NCBI GenBank assembly: GCA_904420205.1
Contig: CAJFUN010000019.1
Location: forward strand, 30,687-94,686
Direction: 5' to 3'
Length of the DNA: 64,000 nucleotides
Source of the DNA: Candidatus Parachristensenella avicola
GTDB lineage: Bacteria > Bacillota > Clostridia > Christensenellales > UMGS416
The position numbers were made by a program, and so were the translations under genes. The notes under the pieces were generated by a model, which did not search any database, was not told where the DNA came from, and worked only from the letters and a program-made list of their open reading frames with translations. How positions within the stretch are numbered: position 1 is the stretch's first letter; every line of letters starts with the position of its first letter. This document shows, one piece after another, positions 42,770-52,119 of this stretch.

Positions 42770-43010
42770 CATTTCGTTCAGCGGTACATCCCATTTTTTC
42801 GGTGCGTCAGCGGGATACCAGGCCCATGATCTTGAGCGCTTGCGATGGCGCAGGTAAGCGTTTGAAAAAGAATAACAGAAATGAATTTTAACCAAAATAC
42901 GCGGTTCTGCGGAAGGCTGCGCCGCTTACGCGACGCCTCTCCGCTTAAAACTTCATATTTCCCTACATTGGCGCCTTTTTGTGCTGTCCGCACATTTGGG
43001 AGCGGTTCAG
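42770..43010. other. Leader region ahead of the radical SAM gene
   Basis: About 240 bases with no convincing gene. A short frame ending SACDGAGKRLKKNNRNEF (to 42891) has one Cys and a basic tail and could be the relic of a precursor peptide, but it has no RBS of its own. A loose GC-rich inverted repeat lies near 42909-42947. Confidence 0.35.
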
Positions 43011-44060
43011 ATGAAACAGTACTTTTCTTTCCAATGGCATATTACAGACGAGTGCGATCAGCGCTGCAAGCACTGCTACATTTTCTCTGAGAATAGCTGC
43101 AAAAAGCTGGATGCAATGAGCTGGGAGCAGATGCAGGATACATTTTACAACTGCCTGGATTTCTGCGAGGTTCATGACCGGCTGCCATATTTCTATATAA
43201 CAGGCGGTGATCCGATTCTCCATCCGGATTTCTGGAAGCTGCTTGGGCTGATGAAGCAGCAGAACATCCCATTCACCATTCTTGGCAATCCGTTTCATTT
43301 GAATGATGAGGTTTGCCGTAAGCTGAAAGAATACGGTTGCCAGAAATATCAGCTTTCTCTGGATGGCCTGCGAGAAACTCACGATTGGTTCCGCCAACCC
43401 GGCAGCTTTGACATCACGCTTGAGAAGATAGGCTGCATTAACCGCGCCGGTATCAGAAGCGTGATTATGACTACGGTCTCCGGCGCCAACATCGATGAGG
43501 TGCCGGATATCATCGATGCAGCGGTAGAGGCCGGGGCAAATGTTTTCGCCTTTGCGCGCTATTGCCCCACCAGCGAAGAGCGGGACGTTGGCATCGAACC
43601 AATGCGTTACCGCAAGCTGCTGGAAACCTGCGATAGAAAATTTCGGGAATATGAGGCCGCAGGATGCGAAACCTATTTCAACAAAAAGGATCATCTGTGG
43701 ACGCTATATGCGTATGAAACCGGCGCCTTTAAGCTTCCCGAGGCTGCGGAGGAAGGGATGATCTATGGTGGCTGCAACTGCGGAAACTGCCACCTGACGA
43801 TTCTCCCGACCGGGGATATATATGCCTGCCGCCGGGTGCAGAACAGTAAGGTCGGCAATGTATTTTCGGACCGGCTTGCAGACGTTTGGGTATGCCAAAT
43901 GGAAAGCTACCGGGATTATAGCAAATTTGAGAAATGCGCGAAATGCGAACTGATGGCATGGTGCCGGGGATGTCCGGCTGTGGCCAGCGGCGAGGGTGGA
44001 AATTTCTACGCTGCCGACCCGCAGTGCTGGCATGAGATCAAGACGGAGGTGATAGCATGA
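43011..44060 (+). CDS. Radical SAM/SPASM peptide-modifying type enzyme
   Basis: 349 aa from the ATG at 43011, with GGGAGCGG upstream. The radical SAM Cys are C15, C19 and C22 (DECDQRCKHCYIF). The C-terminal SPASM domain has CNCGNCHLTILPTGDIYACR and KCAKCELMAWCRGC, giving the Cys set for two extra 4Fe-4S clusters. SPASM proteins commonly modify ribosomally made peptides; the Cys-rich peptide group called ACGX systems has similar enzymes (from memory, not verified). No clear precursor peptide lies next to it. The end overlaps the MDR dehydrogenase by four bases. Confidence 0.85.
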   Translation: MKQYFSFQWHITDECDQRCKHCYIFSENSCKKLDAMSWEQMQDTFYNCLDFCEVHDRLPYFYITGGDPILHPDFWKLLGLMKQQNIPFTILGNPFHLNDEVCRKLKEYGCQKYQLSLDGLRETHDWFRQPGSFDITLEKIGCINRAGIRSVIMTTVSGANIDEVPDIIDAAVEAGANVFAFARYCPTSEERDVGIEPMRYRKLLETCDRKFREYEAAGCETYFNKKDHLWTLYAYETGAFKLPEAAEEGMIYGGCNCGNCHLTILPTGDIYACRRVQNSKVGNVFSDRLADVWVCQMESYRDYSKFEKCAKCELMAWCRGCPAVASGEGGNFYAADPQCWHEIKTEVIA

Positions 44061-45034
44061 CCCCGGCAACCATGAGAGCGGTCCTATTATCAGAGCCGAC
44101 TCCTGCGGAGCAGGTAAGGCTGACGGAAGTTCCTATTCCGCAGATTCGGCCGGGATGGGTGCTGGTAAAGGTAAAGGCTTTCGGGCTGAACCACTCTGAG
44201 CAAATTCTCAGGCTCAGTGAGATCCGCGCAGCGTATATCAATAAGCCCATTATTCCGGGCATTGAATGTGCGGGAGAGATTGCCGATCCTTCGGACAGCC
44301 GTTTTCAGCAGGGAGAGCAGGTTGTTGCATTCATGGGAGGAATGGGACGCAGCTTTCACGGAAGCTACGCAGAATATGCGCTGCTTCCGGCAAGCCGTGT
44401 ATTTTCCATCCGGACAGATTTATCCTGGACGGAGATGGCGGCTGTTCCAGAAACCTATTTTACCGCATGGGGATCCCTCTTTGAATGCCTGGATTTAAAA
44501 AAAGAGGATACCCTATTGATCCGCGGCGGCACCTGCGCGCTGGGATACGCCGCCATACAGCTGGCAAAAGTGGTGGGCTGCCATGTGATTGCAACTACAC
44601 ACAGGGAAAGCAAGCTAGCGCGATTGGAGAATGCAGACGAGGCGATTCTGGATGCCGGAACGCTGGTAGGAACGCTCCACGGTGTGACAAAAGCGTTGGA
44701 ACTGGTCGGCCCGAAAACACTCCGTGACACCTTGCAATGTATGGAAAAGGGCGGAATTGTCTGCAATACTGGAATCCTTGGAGGGATATATGCGCTGAAC
44801 GGTTTCGACCCCATCAAGGAGATCCCCAACGGCGTATATTTGACGGGGTTCTTTTCCAACTTTCCTACGCAGCAAACGGTGGAGTCGATTTTTTCATTGA
44901 TTGCTTGCCATCATCTAGAGCCAGCCGTAGGCGCTATATACGCGTTCTCGGATATTGGGAGGGCGCTTTCGGATATGGATAATCATAAGGTGGACGGCAA
45001 GATCGTTGTACGCGTGGATCACGAGAATAATTAA
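44057..45034 (+). CDS. MDR family zinc-free alcohol dehydrogenase / quinone reductase-like
   Basis: 325 aa. It shows the GroES-like N domain (FGLNHSEQILRLSEIRAAYI, then PGIECAGEIADPSD) and the Rossmann dinucleotide loop (RGGTCALGYAAIQLAKVVGC), where the usual GGaGgvG reads GGTCALG. The structural Cys and catalytic zinc ligands of classical alcohol dehydrogenases are missing, so it is likely an NADPH-dependent quinone or enoyl reductase. ATGA overlap with the radical SAM gene suggests a joint pathway. Confidence 0.85.
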   Translation: MTPATMRAVLLSEPTPAEQVRLTEVPIPQIRPGWVLVKVKAFGLNHSEQILRLSEIRAAYINKPIIPGIECAGEIADPSDSRFQQGEQVVAFMGGMGRSFHGSYAEYALLPASRVFSIRTDLSWTEMAAVPETYFTAWGSLFECLDLKKEDTLLIRGGTCALGYAAIQLAKVVGCHVIATTHRESKLARLENADEAILDAGTLVGTLHGVTKALELVGPKTLRDTLQCMEKGGIVCNTGILGGIYALNGFDPIKEIPNGVYLTGFFSNFPTQQTVESIFSLIACHHLEPAVGAIYAFSDIGRALSDMDNHKVDGKIVVRVDHENN

Positions 45035-45291
45035 GGATTTTCGAGAAATTTTCAATTGTATCCGGCATGTATCAGGACGTTATCATGGCTTTATGCCCCT
45101 CAAGGTGCCTCCGGATTTTCCATTGGCCGCGGCCAAATAAATCTATGCCAAAGCGCTTATTCCGTTTCTTTCAAGAAAACCTGCGGACTCAGGAAGTCCG
45201 CAGATAGAAGGGCGCTACGATTGAAGTTGACCGAGCGTGTGTGGAGACAATCCGAATGCTGCTTTATGATAATCCTATTAGGAATGCGGAA
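45035..45291. other. Gene-free stretch after the MDR gene
   Basis: No gene seen. A 9-bp inverted repeat with a five-base loop (45181-45203) without a T-run could be a weak terminator of the plus-strand operon. Confidence 0.45.
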
Positions 45292-45321
45292 AAACCGGCG
45301 GGACAAAAGTCGCGCCGGTTT
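45292..45321 (-). terminator. Terminator of the MATE gene
   Basis: A 9-bp GC-rich stem (45292-45300 with 45313-45321); on the minus strand it is followed by a T-run (A5 at 45290-45294 on the plus strand). It lies about 60 bases past the MATE stop. Confidence 0.65.
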
Positions 45322-45381
45322 CCTCGGGAATAGTATTTGCTTTCATATAAATCCGTTCCCCTATGGGTTGCCTCTTTTCTT

Positions 45382-46764
45382 TTATCCTTGTGGCAAAATC
45401 ACAGGTTCCGTTTCAGCACGGGTCTGTGGGGGATAGACCCGCGTAAGGCGGCGTATCACGATAAGATAGGCCGGAATCAGGAAAATGCAGGCGAACACCC
45501 AAGCAATAGGGTTGGCATAGCAGACGGCGCCGAAACCGAAAAGACCGGCTAGCAGGAATCCGACCAGTGCGCGCGCCACCAGCTCAAAGGCGCCGGCGGC
45601 CATGGCAGGCACCGAATATCCCAAGCCCTGAATGGAATTGCGCAGAATCAAAAGCGCGCCCAGCATGGGATAAAATAGCGCGTTCACCCGCAAAAATTGC
45701 TGGATATAGTCCAAAATCATCGTTTCGCTAGCGCTGATAAAGAGCAAGGAAATGAAGCGTCCGGCAAAGCAGGAAACAGCCCAAGCCACTACGCAGCAGC
45801 CCATGGAGATGAGAAGGCTGTTGCGCACGCCGACCTTTACGCGGTCGATACGCCCGGCGCCAAGATTTTGACCACAAAAAGTAGCCATTGTCAAGCCCAA
45901 GGTCTCCATCGGTTGCGTGACGATCATCTGCACTTTGCCGGCGGCGGTAACCGCCGCGACAACGCTGGAACCCAGGGCGTTCACCGCGCTTTGCAGGATA
46001 ATGGAACCGATTGCAGTGATGGAAAACTGCAGCGCCATGGGCAGCCCCATGTAAAGCAGTCGGCCCATGATCCGAAACTCGATCTTGCACTCGTCGCGGG
46101 AGGCGGCAAGGATGGGTAGTTTGCGGCGCATATAGACGAAACAAAGCGCGGCGGATACAGCCTGGGAAATGACGGTGGCGTAGGCCGCTCCGGCTACGCC
46201 CCAAGAAAAGTTCAGGATAAAGACCAGATCCAGCACCACGTTCAGCAGGCTGGCTAGGATCAGGAAATACAGCGGCGTCCGGCTGTCGCCTAAGGCCCGC
46301 CATATGCCGGAAAAGAGATTGTAAAAGAGAACAGAGAAGATTCCCCCAAAGATGACCACAATGTAGCGGTAGGCGTCGTCGATAATGTTGGCGGGTGTCT
46401 GCATCAGCTCCAGGATGGGGCGCGTGAGCAGTACGGTGAGCGTGGTCAGCGTCACGGTGATCAGGATGGAAAGATAATAGGCGTTCATCACGCAGCGGCG
46501 CATCCGTTTATAGTCGCCTGCGCCGAAGGATTGAGCAACCGGGATACAAAATCCGCTGCACATACCCAGCACAAAGCCGATTACAAGGAAGTTCAGCGAG
46601 CCGGTAGCGCCCACCGCCGCCAGCGCATCCACGCCGATGCACTGGCCGACGATGATGCTGTCCACCATGTTATAAAGCTGCTGAAAGAGGTTGCCGATTA
46701 CAATCGGGATGGAGAAGCTGACGATCAGCCTTGTCGGGCTGCCGTAGGTCATATCCTTGACCAT
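45382..46764 (-). CDS. MATE family efflux transporter
   Basis: 460 aa with twelve predicted membrane segments in two six-helix halves. The start (PTRLIVSFSIPIVIGNLFQQ, then LYNMVDSIIVGQCIGVDALA) is diagnostic of the Clostridial MATE/DinF group, which exports cationic drugs or metabolites by sodium or proton antiport. The ribosome binding site before the ATG at 46764 is weak. No regulator is next to it. Confidence 0.93.
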   Translation of the reverse strand: MVKDMTYGSPTRLIVSFSIPIVIGNLFQQLYNMVDSIIVGQCIGVDALAAVGATGSLNFLVIGFVLGMCSGFCIPVAQSFGAGDYKRMRRCVMNAYYLSILITVTLTTLTVLLTRPILELMQTPANIIDDAYRYIVVIFGGIFSVLFYNLFSGIWRALGDSRTPLYFLILASLLNVVLDLVFILNFSWGVAGAAYATVISQAVSAALCFVYMRRKLPILAASRDECKIEFRIMGRLLYMGLPMALQFSITAIGSIILQSAVNALGSSVVAAVTAAGKVQMIVTQPMETLGLTMATFCGQNLGAGRIDRVKVGVRNSLLISMGCCVVAWAVSCFAGRFISLLFISASETMILDYIQQFLRVNALFYPMLGALLILRNSIQGLGYSVPAMAAGAFELVARALVGFLLAGLFGFGAVCYANPIAWVFACIFLIPAYLIVIRRLTRVYPPQTRAETEPVILPQG

Positions 46765-46821
46765 TGATTTATATCACGCCTTTCAAAAAATACCCCCTGC
46801 TTCGGGTCTGGGGGAATAAGC

Positions 46822-46847
46822 ATAAAAAGAAAGGGGACAAACCCCTT
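46822..46847 (-). terminator. Terminator of the metallo-beta-lactamase-fold gene
   Basis: AAGGGG/CCCCTT stem (46831-46836 with 46842-46847), T-run on the minus strand (A-run at 46822-46832). Confidence 0.7.
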
Positions 46848-46863
46848 CCTTAGAGAACCGGGT

Positions 46864-47472
46864 TTAGCGCCCGGCAGATACGAGCTCCAGCGTTTCGCCC
46901 GGAGCGAGCAGAATACGGCCCTGAGCCTGGAAAGCCTCGGCCATATCCCGATCGTACAGCGCGCCGGGCTTCACATGGATGGGAATGGTATGGGCGGCGC
47001 CAATCAGCTCGGCGCAGAGGGATGCCTCACGGGCATTCATGTTATACACGCCGTCGATGGGCAGCAGCGCGTAATCCAAGTGCATGCCGCTCAGTTGATT
47101 CCCCATGGCGTCAGTGCGGCTGGTATCGCCTGCAGCATATAGCTTAACGCCATCAAGCTTGAGCACATAGCCCACGCACGCATTCCGGTCGTGGTTTTGA
47201 TTATAGGCTGGAACGGCGCTGATCGCTACCCCTTTACAGGAAAAGCGGCGATACTCGCCGTCAACCAGCGCCTCAGCATGGGTAATGATCGTGACATCCG
47301 GCTTTTTAGGCGCCTTGGCCAGGTCGGTGTGGTCATAATGATCGTGGGTGACCAGGATAAGGTCGGCGGGCAGGTCATATCCCATGCCTGCATAGGGATC
47401 CACATAGATGACCGTGCCGTCGTTGGTTGTGATACGGAAACTTCCGTGACCCTGATAAAGCAGCTGCGCCAT
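46864..47472 (-). CDS. Metallo-beta-lactamase-fold hydrolase (UPF0173-like)
   Basis: 202 aa from the ATG at 47472, nine bases after GGGGAGGG. The metal-binding motif THDHYDHTD is complete, with another His in IITHAEAL and Asp in AAGDTSRTD. This is the compact group without a beta-lactam-binding lid, hydrolysing unknown phosphate or ester bonds. It is a single-gene unit next to the MATE gene. Confidence 0.9.
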   Translation of the reverse strand: MAQLLYQGHGSFRITTNDGTVIYVDPYAGMGYDLPADLILVTHDHYDHTDLAKAPKKPDVTIITHAEALVDGEYRRFSCKGVAISAVPAYNQNHDRNACVGYVLKLDGVKLYAAGDTSRTDAMGNQLSGMHLDYALLPIDGVYNMNAREASLCAELIGAAHTIPIHVKPGALYDRDMAEAFQAQGRILLAPGETLELVSAGR

Positions 47473-47593
47473 ATTGGATTGCCCTCCCCGTTTATTGCTC
47501 TGCATAACTATACCGCAATGGCCGGATTTTGAATAGTCGGTATTTTATATGATTTATCGGCCTGCTTTTCGCCTCATACGGAAAAAGTCAAGC

Positions 47594-49483
47594 TTATGCC
47601 GGCGCCTCAGATTCAGCGGTTGCCTTAGAAGGGCTTGGTTGGTCATAATATTGGGCCTGAGCCTGCCAAAGCTCGGCATATTTTCCGCCGGGTTTGGCCA
47701 GAAGGGCCGCATGCGTTCCGTATTCCACCAACTGCCCCTGGTCGAATACGGCAATTTCGTCGCAGAAACGGCAGGAAGCCAAGCGGTGCGAGATAAAAAT
47801 CGCGCTGTGTTGGCCGGTAATATCTTTCAAACGGGTATAGATTTCGTGCTCCGCGACGGGATCCAGCGCGGCGGTCGGTTCATCCAGCACGAGAAAAGGC
47901 GCATCCTTATACAGTGCGCGGGCCAGCGCGATGAGCTGGGCTTCGCCGCCGGAGAGCTCGATGCCCTGCGAATCATAGCTTTTGTATAATATGGTATCCA
48001 AACCCTTAGGAAGCGAGGCCAAGCGCGGACCGAAACCCACGCGAGTTAGCACCTGGCGGATGCGGTCTTCATCATAGGGGCGCCCGGCCGCGACATTTTC
48101 ACCAATAGGAAGGGAGAAGAGAGAAAAATCCTGAAATACAACGGAGAAGAGATCGATATATTGGTCGTAGCGGTACTTGCGGATATCAATCCCGTTGAGC
48201 GTAATGGTGCCTTCCGTAGGGTCGTAGAGTCGGCAAAGCAGCTTGATAAAGGTCGTTTTCCCAGAGCCATTGGGCCCAACCATGGCCAGCCGATGCCCAC
48301 AGCGCAGCTGAAGCGATACGTCTTTGAGCGCGTATTCAGACGCGCCAGGATATCGGAAGCTGACGTGATGAAAGGCAAATACGTAATCGTTATCATCGCG
48401 CTTTTCGGTAGGCAGCGAGCCCTGATACTTGGGATTGGGCAAATCCAGAAGCGTGAAGAGCGGGGTAAGATACTGATCGTTCTCCCAGAACTCCCGCAGC
48501 TGCGCCGTGCAGCCCGCTAGGCCGTTTAGCAGCTGATTGAGCGCCCCAGCGTATTGGATTACGCTGCCTGCAGGATAGAGGCCACCTAAGGCGCGCAAAC
48601 CCACAAAGAGATAGACAAGGCCGGTAACAACGGCTTGAGCGGTCTCGGTGAGCCCAAAGCTGAGATAGCGAAGACGCTGGCTTTTTTGCAGACCCGGAAA
48701 GAACAGATGTACGCGCAGCATATCCATAATTGCGTTTGCTTGGCGGTAGATCCGAATATCTTTTCCTGCTTGCCCCGGCTGCATATACGTTTCATAGTAA
48801 TCGCGATAGCGCCCCCTATCGGGCTGATTTTCTATTTGAGTAAAAAAGCGACGGGATATGTGGTTGGATACCCAAAGTGCGCCGACGACGGTTAAGATAA
48901 TCGGCAGTAGAAGTAGCGCCGTCCCGCCGATTCCCAGTAGCCCGTCTTGACGGGCGGATGGGGTGGTAAAGAGGCCTGCCAGCAGGATCGCAGAAATCAA
49001 GCAGCTGAAAATCGATTGGGCCATGCCGTCCAGCAGGTCAAAAAGGCAGCATAGGCCTCCGCCACGCAGTCGGGCATAGAAAGCGATCTGTTCCAAAAGC
49101 GAGGTGGCCTGTGGATGCTCAGTATAGCTGTAATCCATTGAGGAATACTGCCGGGCGGTAATCCAATAGGCCATAGCCAACGCGTGCTGCATGCAGGCAC
49201 TAAGCTGACGGGACGTTATAGCTAATAGGATCGCAATAACAAAGGCGGAACCGATGGCCATAGCTACGTAAAAAACCAGGTTGGCGATCTCACGAGGTCC
49301 GGCAAGCTCGTTGAGGATAAGGGCGGAAAGCCTGAGGGAGATAAGCGGGCCAGACGAAGTGAGCAATGCCTTTAGCAGCGTAAAGGGGATAAAACTATGA
49401 TCCAATTGATTCAGCATTTTATAGCCGCGCAGTGTTGTACGCCAGCAGGCACGCATGCGATTGAGCCGTTTACCCATGATCAT
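47594..49483 (-). CDS. ABC exporter subunit 2 (fused membrane and ATPase domains)
   Basis: 629 aa. Six membrane segments in the first 320 residues, then an ATPase with Walker A GPNGSGKTT, signature LSGGEAQLIALAR and Walker B LVLDEPTAALDP. The catalytic Glu is kept. It overlaps the other exporter gene by four bases (ATGA), so the two make a heterodimer in which both ATP sites look active. It lies downstream of an Agr-type two-component pair, so export of a peptide signal or toxin is a fair guess. No peptidase C39 domain is present, hence no leader cleavage by this protein. Confidence 0.9.
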   Translation of the reverse strand: MIMGKRLNRMRACWRTTLRGYKMLNQLDHSFIPFTLLKALLTSSGPLISLRLSALILNELAGPREIANLVFYVAMAIGSAFVIAILLAITSRQLSACMQHALAMAYWITARQYSSMDYSYTEHPQATSLLEQIAFYARLRGGGLCCLFDLLDGMAQSIFSCLISAILLAGLFTTPSARQDGLLGIGGTALLLLPIILTVVGALWVSNHISRRFFTQIENQPDRGRYRDYYETYMQPGQAGKDIRIYRQANAIMDMLRVHLFFPGLQKSQRLRYLSFGLTETAQAVVTGLVYLFVGLRALGGLYPAGSVIQYAGALNQLLNGLAGCTAQLREFWENDQYLTPLFTLLDLPNPKYQGSLPTEKRDDNDYVFAFHHVSFRYPGASEYALKDVSLQLRCGHRLAMVGPNGSGKTTFIKLLCRLYDPTEGTITLNGIDIRKYRYDQYIDLFSVVFQDFSLFSLPIGENVAAGRPYDEDRIRQVLTRVGFGPRLASLPKGLDTILYKSYDSQGIELSGGEAQLIALARALYKDAPFLVLDEPTAALDPVAEHEIYTRLKDITGQHSAIFISHRLASCRFCDEIAVFDQGQLVEYGTHAALLAKPGGKYAELWQAQAQYYDQPSPSKATAESEAPA

Positions 49484-51303
49484 TCCGCCTCCGTTGTCTG
49501 AGTCTGGTAATAGCTGCTTTGCAGCTGATACATGGATGCATAAGGACCATCAGCCTTTAGCAGGGTATCGTGGTCGCCAGTTTGCGCCAAGCGTCCCTTC
49601 TCTAGTAGCAGAATTCGATCGCAGAATCGGGTGCTGGCCAGCCGGTGGGAGATATACAGAGAGGTTTTATGCTCTGCCAGCCGGTGGTATTGCCGGTAGG
49701 TTTCCTGCTCAGCCAGGGGATCCAGTGCCGCCGTAGGTTCATCCAGGATTAGGATAGGCGAATCCCGATATAGCGCTCGAGCCATAGCCAGCTTCTGTAG
49801 TTCGCCTCCAGAAAAATCGACGGCTCCAGGCGTCAACGATGCGACCAGCGGCGTATCTATCCCCTTAGGTAGCCGATCTACCACATCTTGCAGGCCCACC
49901 TGCTGTATGCACCGGATAACTTTGGCGCGATCGATCTTTTCCGGCGCCGCCTGGGATACGTTGACCGCAACGGAAGCAGGTAAAATGTGAATATCCTGAA
50001 ACACCGGAGCTAATAGGGCTATATAAGACTCTGGTTCCAGAGATTGTAAATCTTGACCGTTGAGATAGATGGTGCCGCTAGTTGGCGTATACAGGCCACA
50101 GAGCAGCTTGACCAGCGTGGTTTTACCAGCGCCGTTCATACCGACCAAGGCTATCTTTTCGCCCGGATGGAGGGTAAAACTGATATGCTCCAGCGCCGGC
50201 TTGTCAGCACCAGGGTAACGGTAGCTGACATCTTCAAACCGGATCTCCGGCGGGCTGCACTGCGACAGGGAGGGGCGAACACCCGTGGAGTAACGGCGGC
50301 TGGGCAGATCAAGAAAGGCGCGGACCTTGGATAGCGACCAACTGGAGCGCAGAAGCAGACTGCCATTTTCCAGGATCAGCGAGATCCAGGAGGCAAAACC
50401 ATTGATGGCCGCAAAGATTAGGACAAAATCGCCCAGAGAGAGTTGGCCAGCCAGCAACTGCTGGATCAGATAGAGGTATGCCAGTCCGTCGCGTAGCAAA
50501 ATCAGCAGGGCGTTAATCAGCTGCGCACCCATTTGGCGGTTGCCAAGGGATTTGCATTCCCGATAGGAATGCTTCATTACGCTGCGTATCATTGCATCCA
50601 GCCATCCGGTTAGCGAATAAAGCCGGATATCCTTGGCATATCCTTTTTCCTGCATCCAAGTCAGCAGATTCCATAATTTCTGGTTGGTATAGGCGTGACG
50701 GGAATAGAATCCTTGTTCAAAACGCTGTACCCAGGCCAGCGCGAAGGCGTTGATGACGGCGGAAAAGAGCATCAACGCCAACACCAGTGGATGCAGCTGT
50801 GTGATAACGCCGCCGTAAACCAAGAATCCCAGCAACCCGGCAACCAGCTGGGTCAGCAGCGTGGGAAAGCGCAGAGCCAGTGCGGGGGAGGCCACGCCGC
50901 CCTGAAGCTCCTGACGGGCTTCTGCCATCAGGCGCAGCACGTCAGGATCCTCCATTTGTTCGTAATCCATCTCCATAAGTTTAGCGTAACGCTTAAGCGT
51001 TAGGATTTTATATAAACCAATATGATGAAGGGTTAGATTAAGGGTATAACCGTTAGCCAACGTAGCCAATGTTAAGGCCGCAGATGCTAGGGCGACCGGT
51101 ATGATAAATTCAGCCGGGGTATGAGCGTGCTCCAGCGCATCCAATACCACCTTCGGTAGCATCATAGCTAGATATGGCGCAGCCACTTGGGTCAGCGGGG
51201 TCAGCAGCATACATAGCGTGTCGGCAGGACTATCCTGCATGAGCAGGGAAAAGGCATACTTCATATTTCCAAAGAGACGATAGGCGGAATTCCCTTTTTT
51301 CAT
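49480..51303 (-). CDS. ABC exporter subunit 1 (fused membrane and ATPase domains)
   Basis: 607 aa. It has the same layout as its partner: six membrane segments, then Walker A GMNGAGKTT, signature FSGGELQKLAMAR and Walker B LILDEPTAALDP. The ATG at 51303 follows AAAGGAGG. A terminator separates it from the sensor kinase gene upstream, so the exporter pair likely has its own promoter (a TATAAG-like box sits near 51323-51328 on the minus strand, no good -35). Confidence 0.9.
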   Translation of the reverse strand: MKKGNSAYRLFGNMKYAFSLLMQDSPADTLCMLLTPLTQVAAPYLAMMLPKVVLDALEHAHTPAEFIIPVALASAALTLATLANGYTLNLTLHHIGLYKILTLKRYAKLMEMDYEQMEDPDVLRLMAEARQELQGGVASPALALRFPTLLTQLVAGLLGFLVYGGVITQLHPLVLALMLFSAVINAFALAWVQRFEQGFYSRHAYTNQKLWNLLTWMQEKGYAKDIRLYSLTGWLDAMIRSVMKHSYRECKSLGNRQMGAQLINALLILLRDGLAYLYLIQQLLAGQLSLGDFVLIFAAINGFASWISLILENGSLLLRSSWSLSKVRAFLDLPSRRYSTGVRPSLSQCSPPEIRFEDVSYRYPGADKPALEHISFTLHPGEKIALVGMNGAGKTTLVKLLCGLYTPTSGTIYLNGQDLQSLEPESYIALLAPVFQDIHILPASVAVNVSQAAPEKIDRAKVIRCIQQVGLQDVVDRLPKGIDTPLVASLTPGAVDFSGGELQKLAMARALYRDSPILILDEPTAALDPLAEQETYRQYHRLAEHKTSLYISHRLASTRFCDRILLLEKGRLAQTGDHDTLLKADGPYASMYQLQSSYYQTQTTEAE

Positions 51304-51354
51304 GGCGCAGCCTCCTTTCTTATAGCTTTACGTTAACATCCATCGGCCATAAAT

Positions 51355-51390
51355 AGGAAAAACGCGCGCGAAAGGTATCCTTTCGCACGC
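51355..51390 (-). terminator. Terminator between the two-component genes and the exporter genes
   Basis: A 12-bp stem with one mismatch (51364-51375 with 51379-51390), three-base loop, T5 on the minus strand (51358-51362). Confidence 0.8.
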
Positions 51391-51402
51391 AAATGGCAGA
51401 CG

Positions 51403-52119
51403 TTATATCGGAATCAGAAGCTCGGTGGTAAAGACGCCGTCCTCGTCGGCCTGTTCGATGTAGCCGCCTAATTTTTTTACTGTCTGACGCACACGCATTA
51501 ATCCTAGGCCATGACCAGCACCCCGGGCGCTTACATAGAAGCCGGCCCGCTTTTGCGGGCGAGAAGGGGAAGAGTTGGTGATGGAAAGATAGAACTGTCG
51601 CTGACGGATGCAAAGATATAAGCGCAAAAATCGGTCGTCAGGTTCCGGGCAGCGCAAACAGGCTTCCACAGCGTTATCCATCAGGTTACCCAGTATGACG
51701 CAAAGCTCCACCTGTGAAATTGGAATCGATTCAGGCAGCTGAGCCTTAGCATGAATCTGGACGCCTTGGTAACGGGCCACAGATAGCTTGCTGTTCAATA
51801 CGGCGTCGGCGGTGAGGTTCCCGCTTTTGATGATGGGATCAATAACAGTTAAGTCCTCGTCTAGCTTCTGCAGATATTCGTCGAGAAGTTCGTTTTGTCC
51901 AAGCGCTCGGTAGGCTTTCATGGTTTGGATATGATTACGGTAATCATGTCGCCAGCCACGCATCTGTTGATAGATATGCTGCACCTCTTGGGTATGCCGC
52001 GTAATGAGGGCGATCTGCTGATCCTGCAGGTGCTGCCGGGCACGCAGATAGGCGATCACTCCCAACGCGGCCAACAGGCAGACCAGCAAAGCGGTTGCCG
52101 TGATCCATGCCCAGATCAT
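51403..52119 (-). CDS. GHKL sensor histidine kinase, AgrC-like
   Basis: 238 aa from the ATG at 52119, which overlaps the regulator's stop as ATGA and has GGGAG upstream; a GTG at 52128 has no usable site. One N-terminal membrane segment is followed by a short DHp domain with the motif RHDYRNHIQTM (phospho-His near residue 58) and a GHKL ATPase (VILGNLMDNAVEACLRC, then HGLGLMRV). The membrane part is far shorter than in true AgrC, so it cannot bind a peptide by the usual six-helix sensor. Confidence 0.85.
   Translation of the reverse strand: MIWAWITATALLVCLLAALGVIAYLRARQHLQDQQIALITRHTQEVQHIYQQMRGWRHDYRNHIQTMKAYRALGQNELLDEYLQKLDEDLTVIDPIIKSGNLTADAVLNSKLSVARYQGVQIHAKAQLPESIPISQVELCVILGNLMDNAVEACLRCPEPDDRFLRLYLCIRQRQFYLSITNSSPSRPQKRAGFYVSARGAGHGLGLMRVRQTVKKLGGYIEQADEDGVFTTELLIPI

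Noticed and set aside
42700..42891. A true RiPP precursor gene before the radical SAM gene
   Set aside because: Only one Cys in its conserved-looking end, no own ribosome binding site, and it runs through the terminator of the preceding gene; kept only as a faint possibility.
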